DNA from: Bacillota bacterium
GTDB lineage: Bacteria; Bacillota; Clostridia; Acetivibrionales; DSM-1351
DNA length: 64,000 nucleotides
Reading direction: 5' to 3'
Assembly (NCBI GenBank): GCA_023398105.1
Contig: JAEWST010000118.1
Location: 1 to 64,000, forward strand
This document shows, one piece after another, positions 45,015-53,959 of the stretch. How positions within the stretch are numbered: position 1 is the first letter of the stretch; the number at the start of each line of letters is the position of its first letter. Position numbers and translations under genes: made by a program. Under the pieces are notes generated by a model. That model saw nothing but the letters and a program-made list of their open reading frames with translations, was not told the DNA's origin and searched no databases.

Positions 45015-45569
45015 TTGAAAGCAACTGGAATAGTTAGACGAATAGACGATTTGGGAAGAATTGTAATACCAAAAGAAATACGAAGAACCTTAAGAATTAG
45101 GGAAGGCGATCCACTAGAGATATTTACCGACAAGGAAGGAGAGGTTATTTTAAAGAAGTATTCTCCTATTGGAGAACTCAGCGATTTTGCTACACAATAT
45201 GCAGAATCCTTGCATAAAACAAGCGGACACATTACCTGTATAACTGATAGAGATTCTATAATTGCAGTATCGGGTGCATCAAAAAAGGAATTCCTTGAGA
45301 AACAATTAAGCAGTGAAGTAGAAAAGACCATAGAGGATAAAACTACTTTACTTATAAAATCTCCTGAGGAAAAAGCTATTTTGATATTGGCAGATGAAAA
45401 TGGGGAGAGAAAGTATACAGCACAAGTAGTTTCTCCTATAATATCTGAAGGTGATCCAATAGGTTCAGTTATATTGCTTGCTACTGATGCTAATTCAAGA
45501 ATGGGTGAGATTGAAGTTAAGCTTGCTCAATCAGCGGCAAGCTTTTTAGGTAAACAAATGGAACAATAA
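45015..45569 (+). CDS. spoVT: Stage V sporulation protein T
   Basis: 184 residues: an AbrB-type swapped-hairpin DNA-binding domain (about 1-50, GIVRRIDDLGRIVIPKEIRR) and a GAF-like domain (about 60-180). SpoVT tunes sigma-G genes in the forespore. The TTG start lies behind AAGGAGG. It follows mfd and the foldase as in the Bacillus order, and a strong hairpin follows it. Confidence 0.96.
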   Translation: MKATGIVRRIDDLGRIVIPKEIRRTLRIREGDPLEIFTDKEGEVILKKYSPIGELSDFATQYAESLHKTSGHITCITDRDSIIAVSGASKKEFLEKQLSSEVEKTIEDKTTLLIKSPEEKAILILADENGERKYTAQVVSPIISEGDPIGSVILLATDANSRMGEIEVKLAQSAASFLGKQMEQ

Positions 45570-45643
45570 TGAAAATATACTGTTGAGTGAATAGGTTATT
45601 ATAATTAATAAAAGAGTTAAGAAATTAATATAGCATTTAACTT

Positions 45644-45682
45644 AAGGAGAGGATTGAAGCATTAGGTCTTCTCCTTTTATAA
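45644..45682 (+). terminator. spoVT terminator
   Basis: AAGGAGAGGATT and GGTCTTCTCCTT arms, then TTATAATATTT; about 75 bases after the stop codon. Confidence 0.7.
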
Positions 45683-46219
45683 TATTTAAATGTTGACATT
45701 TAATACCAAACATTATATAATCATTTTATAAATCTTAGGAAAAATGCCTTAGATACAATTCTTAGATGTTTTCAGGTTTATCTTTATATTTATTCTATAT
45801 TTCAAATTTGTTTTTTAATTACTTTTTTCTCTATTTCAAATTTATATTTTTCACTAAGATGTAATAAGTATTTGTCTGTAATTTCAAAAAAATCACCACA
45901 ACTTTTGTGGCTTTCTCAAACACTTCATTTTATAGCAACTCCCAAAAGGTATTTATGCATTTCTATTATATGCTCTATCTAATGATAATGGACTATGCGA
46001 TGCATGGACAGGTATTAAGCTTATTGATGTTCTCTTTCAAAATTAGCAAGTATGAGTTTGATTAAATATATCATTAATTTCAATTTTTCATAGGTTACAT
46101 ATGCTTTTCAAATCAAACTAATAAATACTCTAGGAAATTATTTTGAGAATTTACAAGTTTTTTGAAAGCAGTAATAATATAATAATAAGCTCTTAAAGTT
46201 AGAGCAAAGGAGAATAATT
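45683..46219. other. spoVT-ssb gap, no gene recognised
   Basis: Over 500 AT-rich bases with no supported open frame, repeat copy or structured RNA recognised. It could be decayed sequence. Confidence 0.4.
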
Positions 46220-46666
46220 ATGAATAATGTAAGTCTTGTTGGTAGGTTAACAAAGGATGTTGATTTGCGCTACACATCAAAAAATTCTAAAGCTGTAGGT
46301 TCCTTTGTATTGGCAGTGGACAGAGATGTTAAAAAAGCATCTGAAAATAAGAAAACAGATTTTATTCCCATTGTGATTTGGGGTAGAACAGCTGAGTTTT
46401 CAAGTAAATATTTCGCAAAGGGGCATAGAATAGCGTTACAGGGAAGCATCCATACAAGAATGTGGGAAGATGATGAAAAAAATAAACATTATGTCACAGA
46501 GGTGGTTGCTGACAGGGTCTTTTTTGCAGATTCAAAGCATAAGGGAATGGATACAAACGATTTACAAGATGTTTCAAATGAAGATGCTATTGAAGCTTCA
46601 AGTGAAAATTCAGATGATGAATTATTTGAAGTGATAACAGATGACGAAGCAGAGAATGTAATCTGA
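46220..46666 (+). CDS. Single-stranded DNA-binding protein (secondary type)
   Basis: 148 residues. OB-fold SSB pattern: NNVSLVGRLTKDVDLRYTSK, VGSFVLAVDRDV, TDFIPIVIWGRTAEFSSKYF, GHRIALQGSIHTRMWED and YVTEVVADRVFF (to about 105). The acidic tail ends DDELFEVITDDEAENVI and lacks the DDDIPF tip that main SSBs use to recruit partners. It is not next to rpsF/rpsR, so it is probably an accessory SSB. The ATG follows AAAGGAGAA. Confidence 0.85.
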   Translation: MNNVSLVGRLTKDVDLRYTSKNSKAVGSFVLAVDRDVKKASENKKTDFIPIVIWGRTAEFSSKYFAKGHRIALQGSIHTRMWEDDEKNKHYVTEVVADRVFFADSKHKGMDTNDLQDVSNEDAIEASSENSDDELFEVITDDEAENVI

Positions 46667-47400
46667 TAGGATAAATGGTGAAGGCAATTACCATTAAAAG
46701 CCTTTGAAAGGATATACGCAAAAAAACCATATGCTAACATTATGAGATTTCAAGTTTTAAATTTGCTTTCTGATTTCATAAAGCTATTCCAATAGTAAAT
46801 GACTTTACTTCCACAAATAATTGCGAAAAATAATAACGGTTTAGCTTATGAATTTATGCTATTGTAAAAACTCAGCACCTGTCTTAAATTTTTACCGAAA
46901 GATACTTCTTGTAGCTTTTTCGGCATAGCTTTATAAGCTTTACCAGTTTTACCGATATTTCAGCACTTTCTTCTAACTAAGCTTTGCAATAAATGTACTG
47001 TAATATTATTTTAAATGAATTTTTTATCCGTTCAGAGAACCCTATCTAATGGCTTGTGTAATACATACCATTCAATATTTTGTTTCAACATGTAATTAAA
47101 ACAGTATTGCCACCTCAATAAGATAATCTTAAAATATCACTAGTGTGATTTATATAGCTTTATACCAATGCTTTACGCTGGTAAGGTTACTGTATATACT
47201 TTCCTTATGAATAAAAAATATAGTATAATAAAAATACTAATTTAAAGCTGTTTAAATTGTATATTTACAAGGTTTAGTATATCTAGTATATTCAAGTTAA
47301 TTTTGCTTTTAAGTTGATTTTAAGCACAGATAAGATCAACTGCAAATTGACTTTTATTATGACAATAATTTTTATGTCAAGAATGAGGAGAAACAAAGAA
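46667..47400. other. ssb-mazG gap, no gene recognised
   Basis: About 730 AT-rich bases. A minus-strand frame of 38 codons (46984-46862 region) lacks a start. TTTTATCCGTTCAGAGAACCC near 47027 matches a stretch at 33038. Nothing else is recognised. Confidence 0.4.
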
Positions 47401-48195
47401 ATGGATAACGGCAAACTGGATAGATTGATAAATATTATGGAAATTCTCAGGAGTAAGGAAGGTTGCCCTTGGGATATAGAACAGACTCATCAGAGCCTAA
47501 AAAAGTATCTTATTGAAGAAACCTATGAGTATTTGGAGGTTGTTGACCTAGAAGATAAAAAGAGGATGTGTGAAGAACTGGGGGATGTTTTACTGCAGGT
47601 TGTGTTTCATGCTCAGATAGCAAGAGAAAATGGAGATTTCAGTATAGAGGATATAATAAATGGGGTTTGTGACAAGATGATCCATCGACATCCCCATGTT
47701 TTTGGAAATGTCAGTGCTGAAACATCCAGTGAAGTTTTGAAGAATTGGGAGGAAATTAAGAAAAAGGAGAAGGGAAGTATCAATCAGACTTCTGTGCTAC
47801 AGGATGTACCAGCAAATCTACCTGCTCTTATGAGAAGTTTTAAAGTACAGCAGAAGGCAGCTCAGGTAGGTTTTGATTGGGACAATACAGATGATGTTTT
47901 TGCTAAAATAAGAGAAGAGATAAATGAGCTTGAAGCCGAGTATAAGAAGTCAGATAAAGCTGGTATTGAGGATGAGTTAGGGGATGTATTGTTTTCAATT
48001 GTTAATCTATCAAGATTTTTAAAGGTTCATCCTGAACTCTCTTTGTCTCAGTCCACCAACAAATTTATTAGAAGATTTGAAGTTGTTGAGAAAAGAGCTT
48101 TAGATATTGGTAAAAAAATTAATGAAATGACACTTTCCGAGATGAATGTGCTTTGGGAAGAGGCAAAAATGCATAAATATGATAAAAATGGTTAG
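47401..48195 (+). CDS. mazG: MazG-family nucleoside triphosphate pyrophosphohydrolase
   Basis: 264 residues with two MazG domains. The first (about 10-125) has REGCPWDIEQTH-like start GCPWDIEQTHQSLKKYLIEE, EEL-GDVLLQVVFHA and HRHPHVFG; the second (about 150-255) has RSFKVQQKAAQVGFDW and EDELGDVLFSIVNLSRFL. The EExxE and ExxD metal residues are visible in both. It hydrolyses NTPs to NMP and PPi, cleaning the pool. The long open frame begins at 47314, but the ATG at 47401 has GAGGAGAAA and fits the family start. It corresponds to Bacillus yabN without its methylase part. Confidence 0.93.
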   Translation: MDNGKLDRLINIMEILRSKEGCPWDIEQTHQSLKKYLIEETYEYLEVVDLEDKKRMCEELGDVLLQVVFHAQIARENGDFSIEDIINGVCDKMIHRHPHVFGNVSAETSSEVLKNWEEIKKKEKGSINQTSVLQDVPANLPALMRSFKVQQKAAQVGFDWDNTDDVFAKIREEINELEAEYKKSDKAGIEDELGDVLFSIVNLSRFLKVHPELSLSQSTNKFIRRFEVVEKRALDIGKKINEMTLSEMNVLWEEAKMHKYDKNG

Positions 48196-48232
48196 AATCA
48201 TACTATAATATACCTTATGGGAGGAATTGTTA

Positions 48233-48508
48233 ATGAATAAGTCAGAATTAGTAGACAGTATAGCTGAAAAATCAGGATTGACCAAAAAGGACTCTGAGAA
48301 AGCATTAAGTGCATTAATTGAAAGTGTTGAAGAAGCATTAGCGAATAATGATAAGGTTCAGTTAATAGGCTTTGGATCATTTGAGGTTAAGCAAAGAGCA
48401 GCAAGAAAGGGGCGAAATCCTCAGACAATGGAGGAAATTGATATTCCAGAGAGTAAAGTTCCTACATTTAAAGCAGGTAAAGACCTAAAAGAAAAGGTTA
48501 ACCAATAG
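48233..48508 (+). CDS. hup: HU family DNA-binding protein
   Basis: 91 residues. MNKSELVDSIAEKSGLTKKD start, GFGSFEVKQRAARKGRNPQT (about 46-65) is the HU signature and DNA-binding arm. It compacts and bends DNA as a dimer. The ATG at 48233 is 8 bases after GGAGG; a TTG at 48227 is too close. It lies 37 bases after mazG, then the S4 protein gene follows: the same neighbourhood is common in clostridia. Confidence 0.96.
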   Translation: MNKSELVDSIAEKSGLTKKDSEKALSALIESVEEALANNDKVQLIGFGSFEVKQRAARKGRNPQTMEEIDIPESKVPTFKAGKDLKEKVNQ

Positions 48509-48669
48509 GAAGATATCAATTTTACTAAAATATTTGACCAGATTTATTTGTATAGCCACAAAAACCTCCAAATTTCTTTAAAAGTGAGGATATGTGCTAT
48601 TAGTTGCAATTTAGAATGTGGGGATAATGGAGATTATTTTATCTGCCGAAAGCTGGCGTGGAGGTTAAA

Positions 48670-48909
48670 ATGAGAATAGACAAGTATTTAAAGGTTAGTA
48701 GGATTATCAAAAGAAGAACAGTTGCTAATGAAGTTTGTGAGCAAGGCAGAGTTAAAATCAATGATAAAACTGCTAAGCCTGGTTCTGAGGTTAAGCTTGG
48801 AGATGTAATTGAAATTCAATTTGGAAATAATACAACGACAATTGAAATAACTAGGGTCACAGAACATGTAAAAAAGGATGATGCAAAGGAGATGTACATT
48901 ATAAAGTAA
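48670..48909 (+). CDS. rqcP: S4-domain RNA-binding protein RqcP (YabO/Hsp15-like)
   Basis: 79 residues, nearly all S4 domain: MRIDKYLKVSRIIKRRTVAN and VKINDKTAKPGSEVKLGDVIEI. Bacillus YabO (RqcP) holds peptidyl-tRNA on the 50S subunit during alanine tailing in ribosome quality control. The ATG at 48670 follows GGAGG; the GTG at 48658 overlaps it. It precedes yabP and yabQ exactly as in Bacillus. Confidence 0.92.
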   Translation: MRIDKYLKVSRIIKRRTVANEVCEQGRVKINDKTAKPGSEVKLGDVIEIQFGNNTTTIEITRVTEHVKKDDAKEMYIIK

Positions 48910-48951
48910 CACACTATCTCTTACAGATAAAAATAAATAAGTAATTATTAT

Positions 48952-48990
48952 AGAAGAGCAAAACGCTATGCGTATTTGTTCTTTTTTTAT
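48952..48990 (+). terminator. Terminator after rqcP
   Basis: AGAGCAAAACGC and GCGTATTTGTTCT arms around TAT, then seven T. Confidence 0.8.
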
Positions 48991-49030
48991 TTGTACATGC
49001 ATATGTATAAGATAAAGGAGGGATTCATTA

Positions 49031-49315
49031 ATGGAGGAAAAGAAAATAGTTAAACCGAAAAATCAAACTTTACTGCTTGAAAACAGAGAAAGACTGAGTG
49101 TTACTGGTGTTGTTGATGTTGAAAGCTTTAATGATCAGATGATAGTTGCTATAACGGATTTAGGAATATTAATCATACGTGGTGCGGAACTTCACATAAA
49201 TAAACTTTGTCTTGAGAGCAATGAACTTATTATTGAAGGTGATATATATTCACTAGAATATAGTGATGGTGAAATTGGTAAATCAAGGTCTTTCTTTGGA
49301 AAAATGTTTAAGTAG
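49031..49315 (+). CDS. yabP: Sporulation protein YabP
   Basis: 94 residues in the YabP/YqfC family: LLLENRERLSVTGVVDVESF, MIVAITDLGILIIRGAELHI and a final EIGKSRSFFGKMFK. It is needed for spore cortex formation and acts in the mother cell with YabQ. AAAGGAGGGA precedes the ATG. Followed by yabQ 39 bases later. Confidence 0.93.
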   Translation: MEEKKIVKPKNQTLLLENRERLSVTGVVDVESFNDQMIVAITDLGILIIRGAELHINKLCLESNELIIEGDIYSLEYSDGEIGKSRSFFGKMFK

Positions 49316-49354
49316 CTTCAGGCGATAATTATTAAACAGTAAAGGCTTGTGGTA

Positions 49355-49996
49355 ATGCAAATGATACTTATTGTGGATCAGGTATACATATTCATGTATG
49401 CAATTATTGGCGGTGCCATTGCGGCTTTATTTTATGATTTTTTAAGAATTAAAAGGAGAGCAATAAAAACAAATACTATAATAGTAAGTTTAGAAGATGT
49501 CATTTACTGGCTTGCAGCTGCAGTATTTTTATTTGTTACGGTATATAAAAGTAATAGCGGTGAAATGCGTGGATATATAGTTATAGGAAATATAATTGGA
49601 GTATTCCTATATGAGTCCTTATTTAGCAACATAATTATTGCTTCCTCTGTAATGATCATTAATATAATAAAAAGAATAATATTATTAATATTTAAGGTGA
49701 TAAGCTATCCTTTTATAATACTATATAAGGTTGTAAAATTAATATTTAAATTACTATATAGAGTGTCTAGATTTATTTTTAAACCATTATTTATACTAGT
49801 AAGAATTATCAAAAAAAAACTACATGCTATATTGGAAAAAACAATTTCTTTTATTTCCAAGCAAGCTTTAAAAATTACTAAACTATTTTTTGATAAAATA
49901 AAAGGTTTCAGCACCAAAGCGGGTAATTTGACTGATAAAAAGTTAAAGCAGATAGCTTTATTAAAAAAAATAAAAAAAGATCAAAAAAATAATTAA
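49355..49996 (+). CDS. yabQ: Spore cortex biosynthesis protein YabQ
   Basis: 213 residues. About three to five membrane helices in the first 125 residues with the YabQ segment GGAIAALFYDFLRIKRRAIK near 20-39, then a Lys-rich cytoplasmic helix region (about 130-213). It is recruited to the forespore membrane and is required for the cortex. Ribosome site is weak (AAAGG 9 bases before the ATG at 49355), which fits coupling to yabP. Confidence 0.9.
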   Translation: MQMILIVDQVYIFMYAIIGGAIAALFYDFLRIKRRAIKTNTIIVSLEDVIYWLAAAVFLFVTVYKSNSGEMRGYIVIGNIIGVFLYESLFSNIIIASSVMIINIIKRIILLIFKVISYPFIILYKVVKLIFKLLYRVSRFIFKPLFILVRIIKKKLHAILEKTISFISKQALKITKLFFDKIKGFSTKAGNLTDKKLKQIALLKKIKKDQKNN

Positions 49997-50086
49997 TATT
50001 GCAGGAGTTTTTACCGACATATAGAATATAGAAAATGTTGAAGTGCGAATTTTTATTTACAAAAGATATTGATGAGAGGGATAATA

Positions 50087-50365
50087 ATGAAAAAACAAAA
50101 GAAGTTAAAATTGATGACATATTTGGTCATTGCTTCAGTTTGTTATTTTGGCTACACGTTATATACACTTCAAATCAGTATTGACGAGAAAGAACTTAGA
50201 AATCAAGAACTGCAAAAAAGCATTAATAGTGAGACAATCAAAAATCAGCAGCTTTTGAAGCAGAAATCAATAATTAATACTGATGAGTTTTATGAGCAAA
50301 TGGCTAGAGAAAAATTAGGCTATATTAAGGATAATGAAAAAATATATATTGATACTAATAAATAA
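50087..50365 (+). CDS. divIC: Septum formation initiator DivIC
   Basis: 92 residues: a short basic head, one membrane helix (about 11-28) and an extracellular coiled coil (about 33-70) ending MAREKLGYIKDNEKIY, the DivIC/FtsB signature. It joins FtsL and DivIB in the division machine. The ATG at 50087 follows AGAGGGA; the ATG at 50069 has no site. It lies 90 bases after yabQ, the conserved Bacillus order. Confidence 0.92.
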   Translation: MKKQKKLKLMTYLVIASVCYFGYTLYTLQISIDEKELRNQELQKSINSETIKNQQLLKQKSIINTDEFYEQMAREKLGYIKDNEKIYIDTNK

Positions 50366-50460
50366 CTATAGCTTGACGCAAATCAGATATTAGCACAATA
50401 GATTTTATTAAGTGCTTTTACGTGTTAAGCATGGTTTAACTAGGGAGGATTTCTTATTTT

Positions 50461-50892
50461 ATGCCGCTTGAAGTAGGTACTATAGTTGAGGGTAAGGTTT
50501 CTGGTATTACTACATTTGGTGCATTTGTTCAATTGCCGGAAGGAAGAACAGGATTAGTTCATATTTCTGAAGTTGCTCAGGAGTATGTAAAGGACATCAG
50601 TGCTCATCTTAAAGAAAACCAGATAGTAAAGGTTAAGGTCGTCTCAATTGATTCTAATGGTAAAGTGAGCCTTTCTATTAAAAAAGCTTGCGAGCAAAAA
50701 CAAGCTACAGTATCTGTTAAGCCTCCAATGGAGGTTGAATGGAATAGTAGCAAAAGTGTTGCTGGAAACACTTCATTTGAGGATCGTTTGGCGAAATTCA
50801 TGAAGGATAGCGATGAAAGGCTACATGACTTGAAGAAAAATGTTGATTCGAAACGTGGAGGCGGCGGATACAAAAAATCAGCCCAGTATTAA
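50461..50892 (+). CDS. yabR: S1 RNA-binding domain protein (YabR-like)
   Basis: 143 residues: one S1 domain (about 1-75; GTIVEGKVSGITTFGAFVQL, GLVHISEVAQEYVKDI, GKVSLSIKKA) and a charged tail ending in RGGGGYKKS, likely RNA-binding. Function is unclear; homologues are general RNA-binding stress proteins. AGGGAGG precedes the ATG. It closes the yab cluster. An imperfect hairpin of AATAGGCACT and AGTGCTTATT (about 50970-51018) may be its terminator. Confidence 0.93.
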   Translation: MPLEVGTIVEGKVSGITTFGAFVQLPEGRTGLVHISEVAQEYVKDISAHLKENQIVKVKVVSIDSNGKVSLSIKKACEQKQATVSVKPPMEVEWNSSKSVAGNTSFEDRLAKFMKDSDERLHDLKKNVDSKRGGGGYKKSAQY

Positions 50893-51114
50893 TTAGTGTT
50901 GATGAAATATTTAGCTGCAGAATAGTCCTTTCAATTTGTTGTGTCCAATTATCTTTTGCACATAACTATAATAGGCACTTGTAATGGTCTATTCCTTTAT
51001 GTTTGTATAGTGCTTATTGTCTTGTTTAATAAAATATAGATGAAGAATTAAGGGAATCTTATAATTTAGTTTAAATAAAGGTATAAATAAATTTTAGAAA
51101 TTTTAAATTAGGTG

Positions 51115-51144
51115 TTGACACTTTAGTGCTTATAGTATTATAAT
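51115..51144 (+). promoter_or_regulatory. tRNA-Leu promoter
   Basis: Consensus TTGACA (51115-51120) and TATAAT (51139-51144) with an 18-base spacer; the tRNA starts 35 bases later. Confidence 0.9.
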
Positions 51145-51178
51145 AATCTAGTCGCAGATGATTAGCGACGATAGGCAA

Positions 51179-51267
51179 GCCGAAGTGGCGGAACTGGCAG
51201 ACGCACAGGACTTAAAATCCTGCGGAGTTAACCCTCCGTACCGGTTCGATTCCGGTCTTCGGCACCA
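51179..51267 (+). tRNA. tRNA-Leu (UAA)
   Basis: 89 bases including an encoded CCA. Acceptor arms GCCGAAG/CTTCGGC, a long variable arm typical of Leu (TGCGGAGTTAACCCTCCGTA region), T-arm CCGGTTCGATTCCGG, and anticodon TAA at 51213-51215 in loop CTTAAAA. Confidence 0.98.
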
Positions 51268-51316
51268 AATAAAGGATTAAGATTACTATTATAGAATCTT
51301 AGTCCTTTATTTATTT
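51268..51316 (+). terminator. tRNA-Leu terminator
   Basis: AAATAAAGGATTAAGATT pairs with AATCTTAGTCCTTTATTT around ten bases; T-rich sequence follows. Confidence 0.85.
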
Positions 51317-51550
51317 TAATCAAATTATTATTTATCTGTTTAAATTCTGTTCACGTATAGGAAGTTATATATTTTAAACATGGTTAAAGACGTTGATATA
51401 ACTTCATTTGAACTAGGACACCAAGAATTTACAGACATAAAAATTCTTATACGTGGGGATTGAAAAGGGGATTTACCTTTCCGATTTAAGGAGGGTGCGA
51501 AGCAAATTTCTTGATACTGCCTATTTCAATTATTAATAAGGAGAGCAAAT

Positions 51551-52735
51551 ATGAAATACAACTTTGATGAAATAATTGACAGAAAAGCTACTTATGCGGA
51601 AAAGTATACAAAGCTCGAAGAATTATATGGAGCTTCAGATGTTATACCACTATGGGTTGCAGATATGGATTTTAAAGTAGCTCAGCCTATCATAGATGCT
51701 ATGAAAGAGAGAATAGAAAATGGTATATTTGGATATACAACAAGACCAGCTTCATATTTTGATGATGTATGTGAATTTCAAAAGAGAAGAAAAAACTGGA
51801 ATATAGATAAAAAGTTAATGAGCCTTAGTTTGGGAGTTATGCCATCAATATGTATGATTATTAAAGAACTCACCAATCCAGAGGACAAGATAATCATTCA
51901 AACACCTGTATATCGTCCTTTTTATAGTGCGGCCAAGCAAGCCTCTAGAGAGCTTCTAGAAAGTCCTTTAAAGGAAGTTGACGGCAGGTACTGTATGAAT
52001 TATGAGGACTTAGAAGAAAAAGCAAAACAGGGGGCAAAATATTTGATTCTGTGCAGTCCGCATAACCCTGTAGGAAGGGTATGGTCATTTGATGAACTAA
52101 AGAAGCTTGGAGATATTTGTCTTAGATATGGTATAACAGTAATTTCAGATGAAATTCATTCTGATTTGATTTTATGGGAAAATAAGCATACTCCATTTGC
52201 TTCAATATCAGAAGAGCTTAGAGGTATAACAATAACCTGTATATCTGCTACTAAAACCTTTAATTTAGCTGGGCTTCAGTCATCAATTGTTGTTTTTCCA
52301 AATGAAGGGCTCAAACAGGAATTTGAGCAAAAGTGGGATAAGCTTCATGTGGAAGGTAATAATTGTATCAGCATTGCTGGTACTCAGGCGGCCTTTAAGT
52401 ATGGAGAGGAGTGGCTGGAGCAGCTAATAGAATATATTGAGGGGAATGTAAATTTTGTTAAGGACTATTTTGACCAGTATATTCCCAAAATAAGAATAGC
52501 TCGCCCAGAAGGAACCTATCTTATGTGGCTTGATTGCAGGAAATTAGGTTTGAATGGTGAACAGCTCAATAAGTTAATGACTTTAAAAGCGGGCGTGGCA
52601 ATGAGTTCAGGCACATACTTTGGATTAAATGGGGAAGGCTTTATGAGAATGAATGTGGCATGTCCTAGAGCGATACTTGAAAAAGCACTTAGACAGATAA
52701 GGGCTGCTGTGGAGCAAGTTGAGGTTATTAAGTAA
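51551..52735 (+). CDS. PatB/MalY-type PLP-dependent C-S lyase or aminotransferase
   Basis: 394 residues, fold type I. It starts FDEIIDRKATYAEKYTKLE and has PLWVADMDFKVAQPI (typical of MalY/PatB), CSPHNPVGRVW, VISDEIHSDLIL and the Schiff-base Lys in CISATKTFNLAGLQ (about residue 232). PatB enzymes cleave cystathionine or cysteine conjugates to give the thiol, pyruvate and ammonia. No methionine genes are adjacent, so the substrate is open. AAGGAGAG precedes the ATG. A 230-base gap from tRNA-Leu shows nothing else. Confidence 0.9.
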   Translation: MKYNFDEIIDRKATYAEKYTKLEELYGASDVIPLWVADMDFKVAQPIIDAMKERIENGIFGYTTRPASYFDDVCEFQKRRKNWNIDKKLMSLSLGVMPSICMIIKELTNPEDKIIIQTPVYRPFYSAAKQASRELLESPLKEVDGRYCMNYEDLEEKAKQGAKYLILCSPHNPVGRVWSFDELKKLGDICLRYGITVISDEIHSDLILWENKHTPFASISEELRGITITCISATKTFNLAGLQSSIVVFPNEGLKQEFEQKWDKLHVEGNNCISIAGTQAAFKYGEEWLEQLIEYIEGNVNFVKDYFDQYIPKIRIARPEGTYLMWLDCRKLGLNGEQLNKLMTLKAGVAMSSGTYFGLNGEGFMRMNVACPRAILEKALRQIRAAVEQVEVIK

Positions 52736-52888
52736 TACTATAGTTTAAATCTCTTTGTTTCTAGTTGGTATTGTTGAAAAAATACTTTATTTCTAAGAAA
52801 ATCTAATTTGAGTTCTCGTAGCTCATAAAGGACATCTCCTTAAGTTGACGACATTGCCTGCTATGCGGGTGTGCGACAGAAGTTATAC

Positions 52889-53040
52889 AAAAAAATCACC
52901 TTTCCCATTAAAATAGAGTTGTTCAAGCTACTATATTAACGAGAGGAAAGGTGATTTTAATGGCAAATAAGGAATCTAAGTGACATTTGACTTATGTGGA
53001 TTTTAAAAGTTATTCTTTTAAAGACTTTAGCCTCAATTCA
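52889..53040 (+). mobile_element. Remnant of an IS30-like left end and transposase start
   Basis: AATCACCTTTCC (52891-52902) and GGAAAGGTGATT (52945-52956) are perfect inverted repeats, the second carrying the ribosome site of an ATG at 52960. The frame reads MANKESK, a stop, then HLTYVDF and SFKDF, which recalls the MxxKxxKHLTxEDR...TFKDIA start of IS30-type transposases. No further transposase is present; an R2 element begins at 53063, so the gene may have been cut off there. Confidence 0.35.
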
Positions 53041-53062
53041 AAACTATATTCTTACTCAGTAA

Positions 53063-53336
53063 TACCTCAACTTTCCCACCAAAAAAATCTATCGGTGTTC
53101 AAACTTATCAATGGTTTGTTGCCGAAATAGTTGCTTGAATTAGTAATGGCTTATCTCAGCATTTTAGCTGTCGCACACATTCACCATCCATGGTTCATAG
53201 TGTGCTAAAACCGACATCGTGTAGGTTTTCCAGCAAAAAAACTTCGATTTGCCAACTAATTCATGCAATTATTTCTAACCCAACGTTCCATTGATAAGTT
53301 TAACACCTGCGATTTTTAACTGGGAAAGTTGAGGTA
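53063..53336. repeat. R2 MITE-like element, most complete copy (274 bp)
   Basis: TACCTCAACTTTCCCA at the left and TGGGAAAGTTGAGGTA at the right are perfect inverted repeats. Inner parts also pair: ATCGGTGTTCAAACTTATCAA with TTGATAAGTTTAACACC, TGGTTTGTTG with the right CAACG region. Sequence between about 53140 and 53260 is unique to this copy. It begins just past the cyclophilin gene end. Confidence 0.85.
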
Positions 53337-53347
53337 ATAAATAAAAA

Positions 53348-53959
53348 TTACTTGCTAAGTACTGTGATAGTTTTGATTTTTACAGTTTCAGTTGGAACAG
53401 AAAGCTCACCATTGAACTGATTAGCTTTAACTGGAGTGTCTGCAATTTTATCAAGCACATCTTCGCCGCTAGTAAGCTTTCCAAATGCTGCATACTGACC
53501 ATCTAAACCTTCATTGTCTGCGTGCATAATAAAGAATTGGCTTGATGCCGAATTAGGGTCTTGGCTTCTAGCCATTGAAATAACGCCTCTAGTATGTTTA
53601 AGTGTATTCTGTTCAAATCCATTACTACTGAATTCACCCTTTATGTCTTTTTCTGAACCACCTGTTCCATCACCTTTAGGGTCGCCGCCTTGTATCATAA
53701 ACCCTTTGTAAATTCTATGGAAAGTCAAACCATCATAAAATCCTGATTCTGCCAAGCTGACGAAATTATTAACAGTTTCAGGAGCATATTCTGGATACAG
53801 TTCAAGAACCATCTTATCACCGTTTTCCATTTCAATTTGTACTTGAGGTTTACCTGTAGATTCAGGTGTGCTTGACTTTGAACAGCTAGTTACAAATGAT
53901 ACTGAGCAAATTACAGCTAATAAAAGAGCAGTTGTCTTTTTACAAATAGATTTAAACAT
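53348..53959 (-). CDS. Cyclophilin-type peptidyl-prolyl isomerase lipoprotein
   Basis: 203 residues. Signal peptide with lipobox VTSC (Cys26), then a cyclophilin domain: PETVNNFVSLAESGFYDGLTFHR (about 60-82), GFMIQGGDPKGDGTGG, RGVISMARSQDPNSASSQFF and YAAFGKLTSGEDVLDKI. The catalytic Arg (in FHR) and the Gln/Phe of FMIQGG are present. It probably speeds folding of exported proteins on the outer face of the membrane. Start ATG follows GGAGGCTG. Lone gene. Confidence 0.93.
   Translation of the reverse strand: MFKSICKKTTALLLAVICSVSFVTSCSKSSTPESTGKPQVQIEMENGDKMVLELYPEYAPETVNNFVSLAESGFYDGLTFHRIYKGFMIQGGDPKGDGTGGSEKDIKGEFSSNGFEQNTLKHTRGVISMARSQDPNSASSQFFIMHADNEGLDGQYAAFGKLTSGEDVLDKIADTPVKANQFNGELSVPTETVKIKTITVLSK

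Noticed and set aside
46862..46984. Minus-strand 38-codon frame in the ssb-mazG gap
   Set aside because: No start codon (preceded by a stop) and no recognised family; too weak to call.
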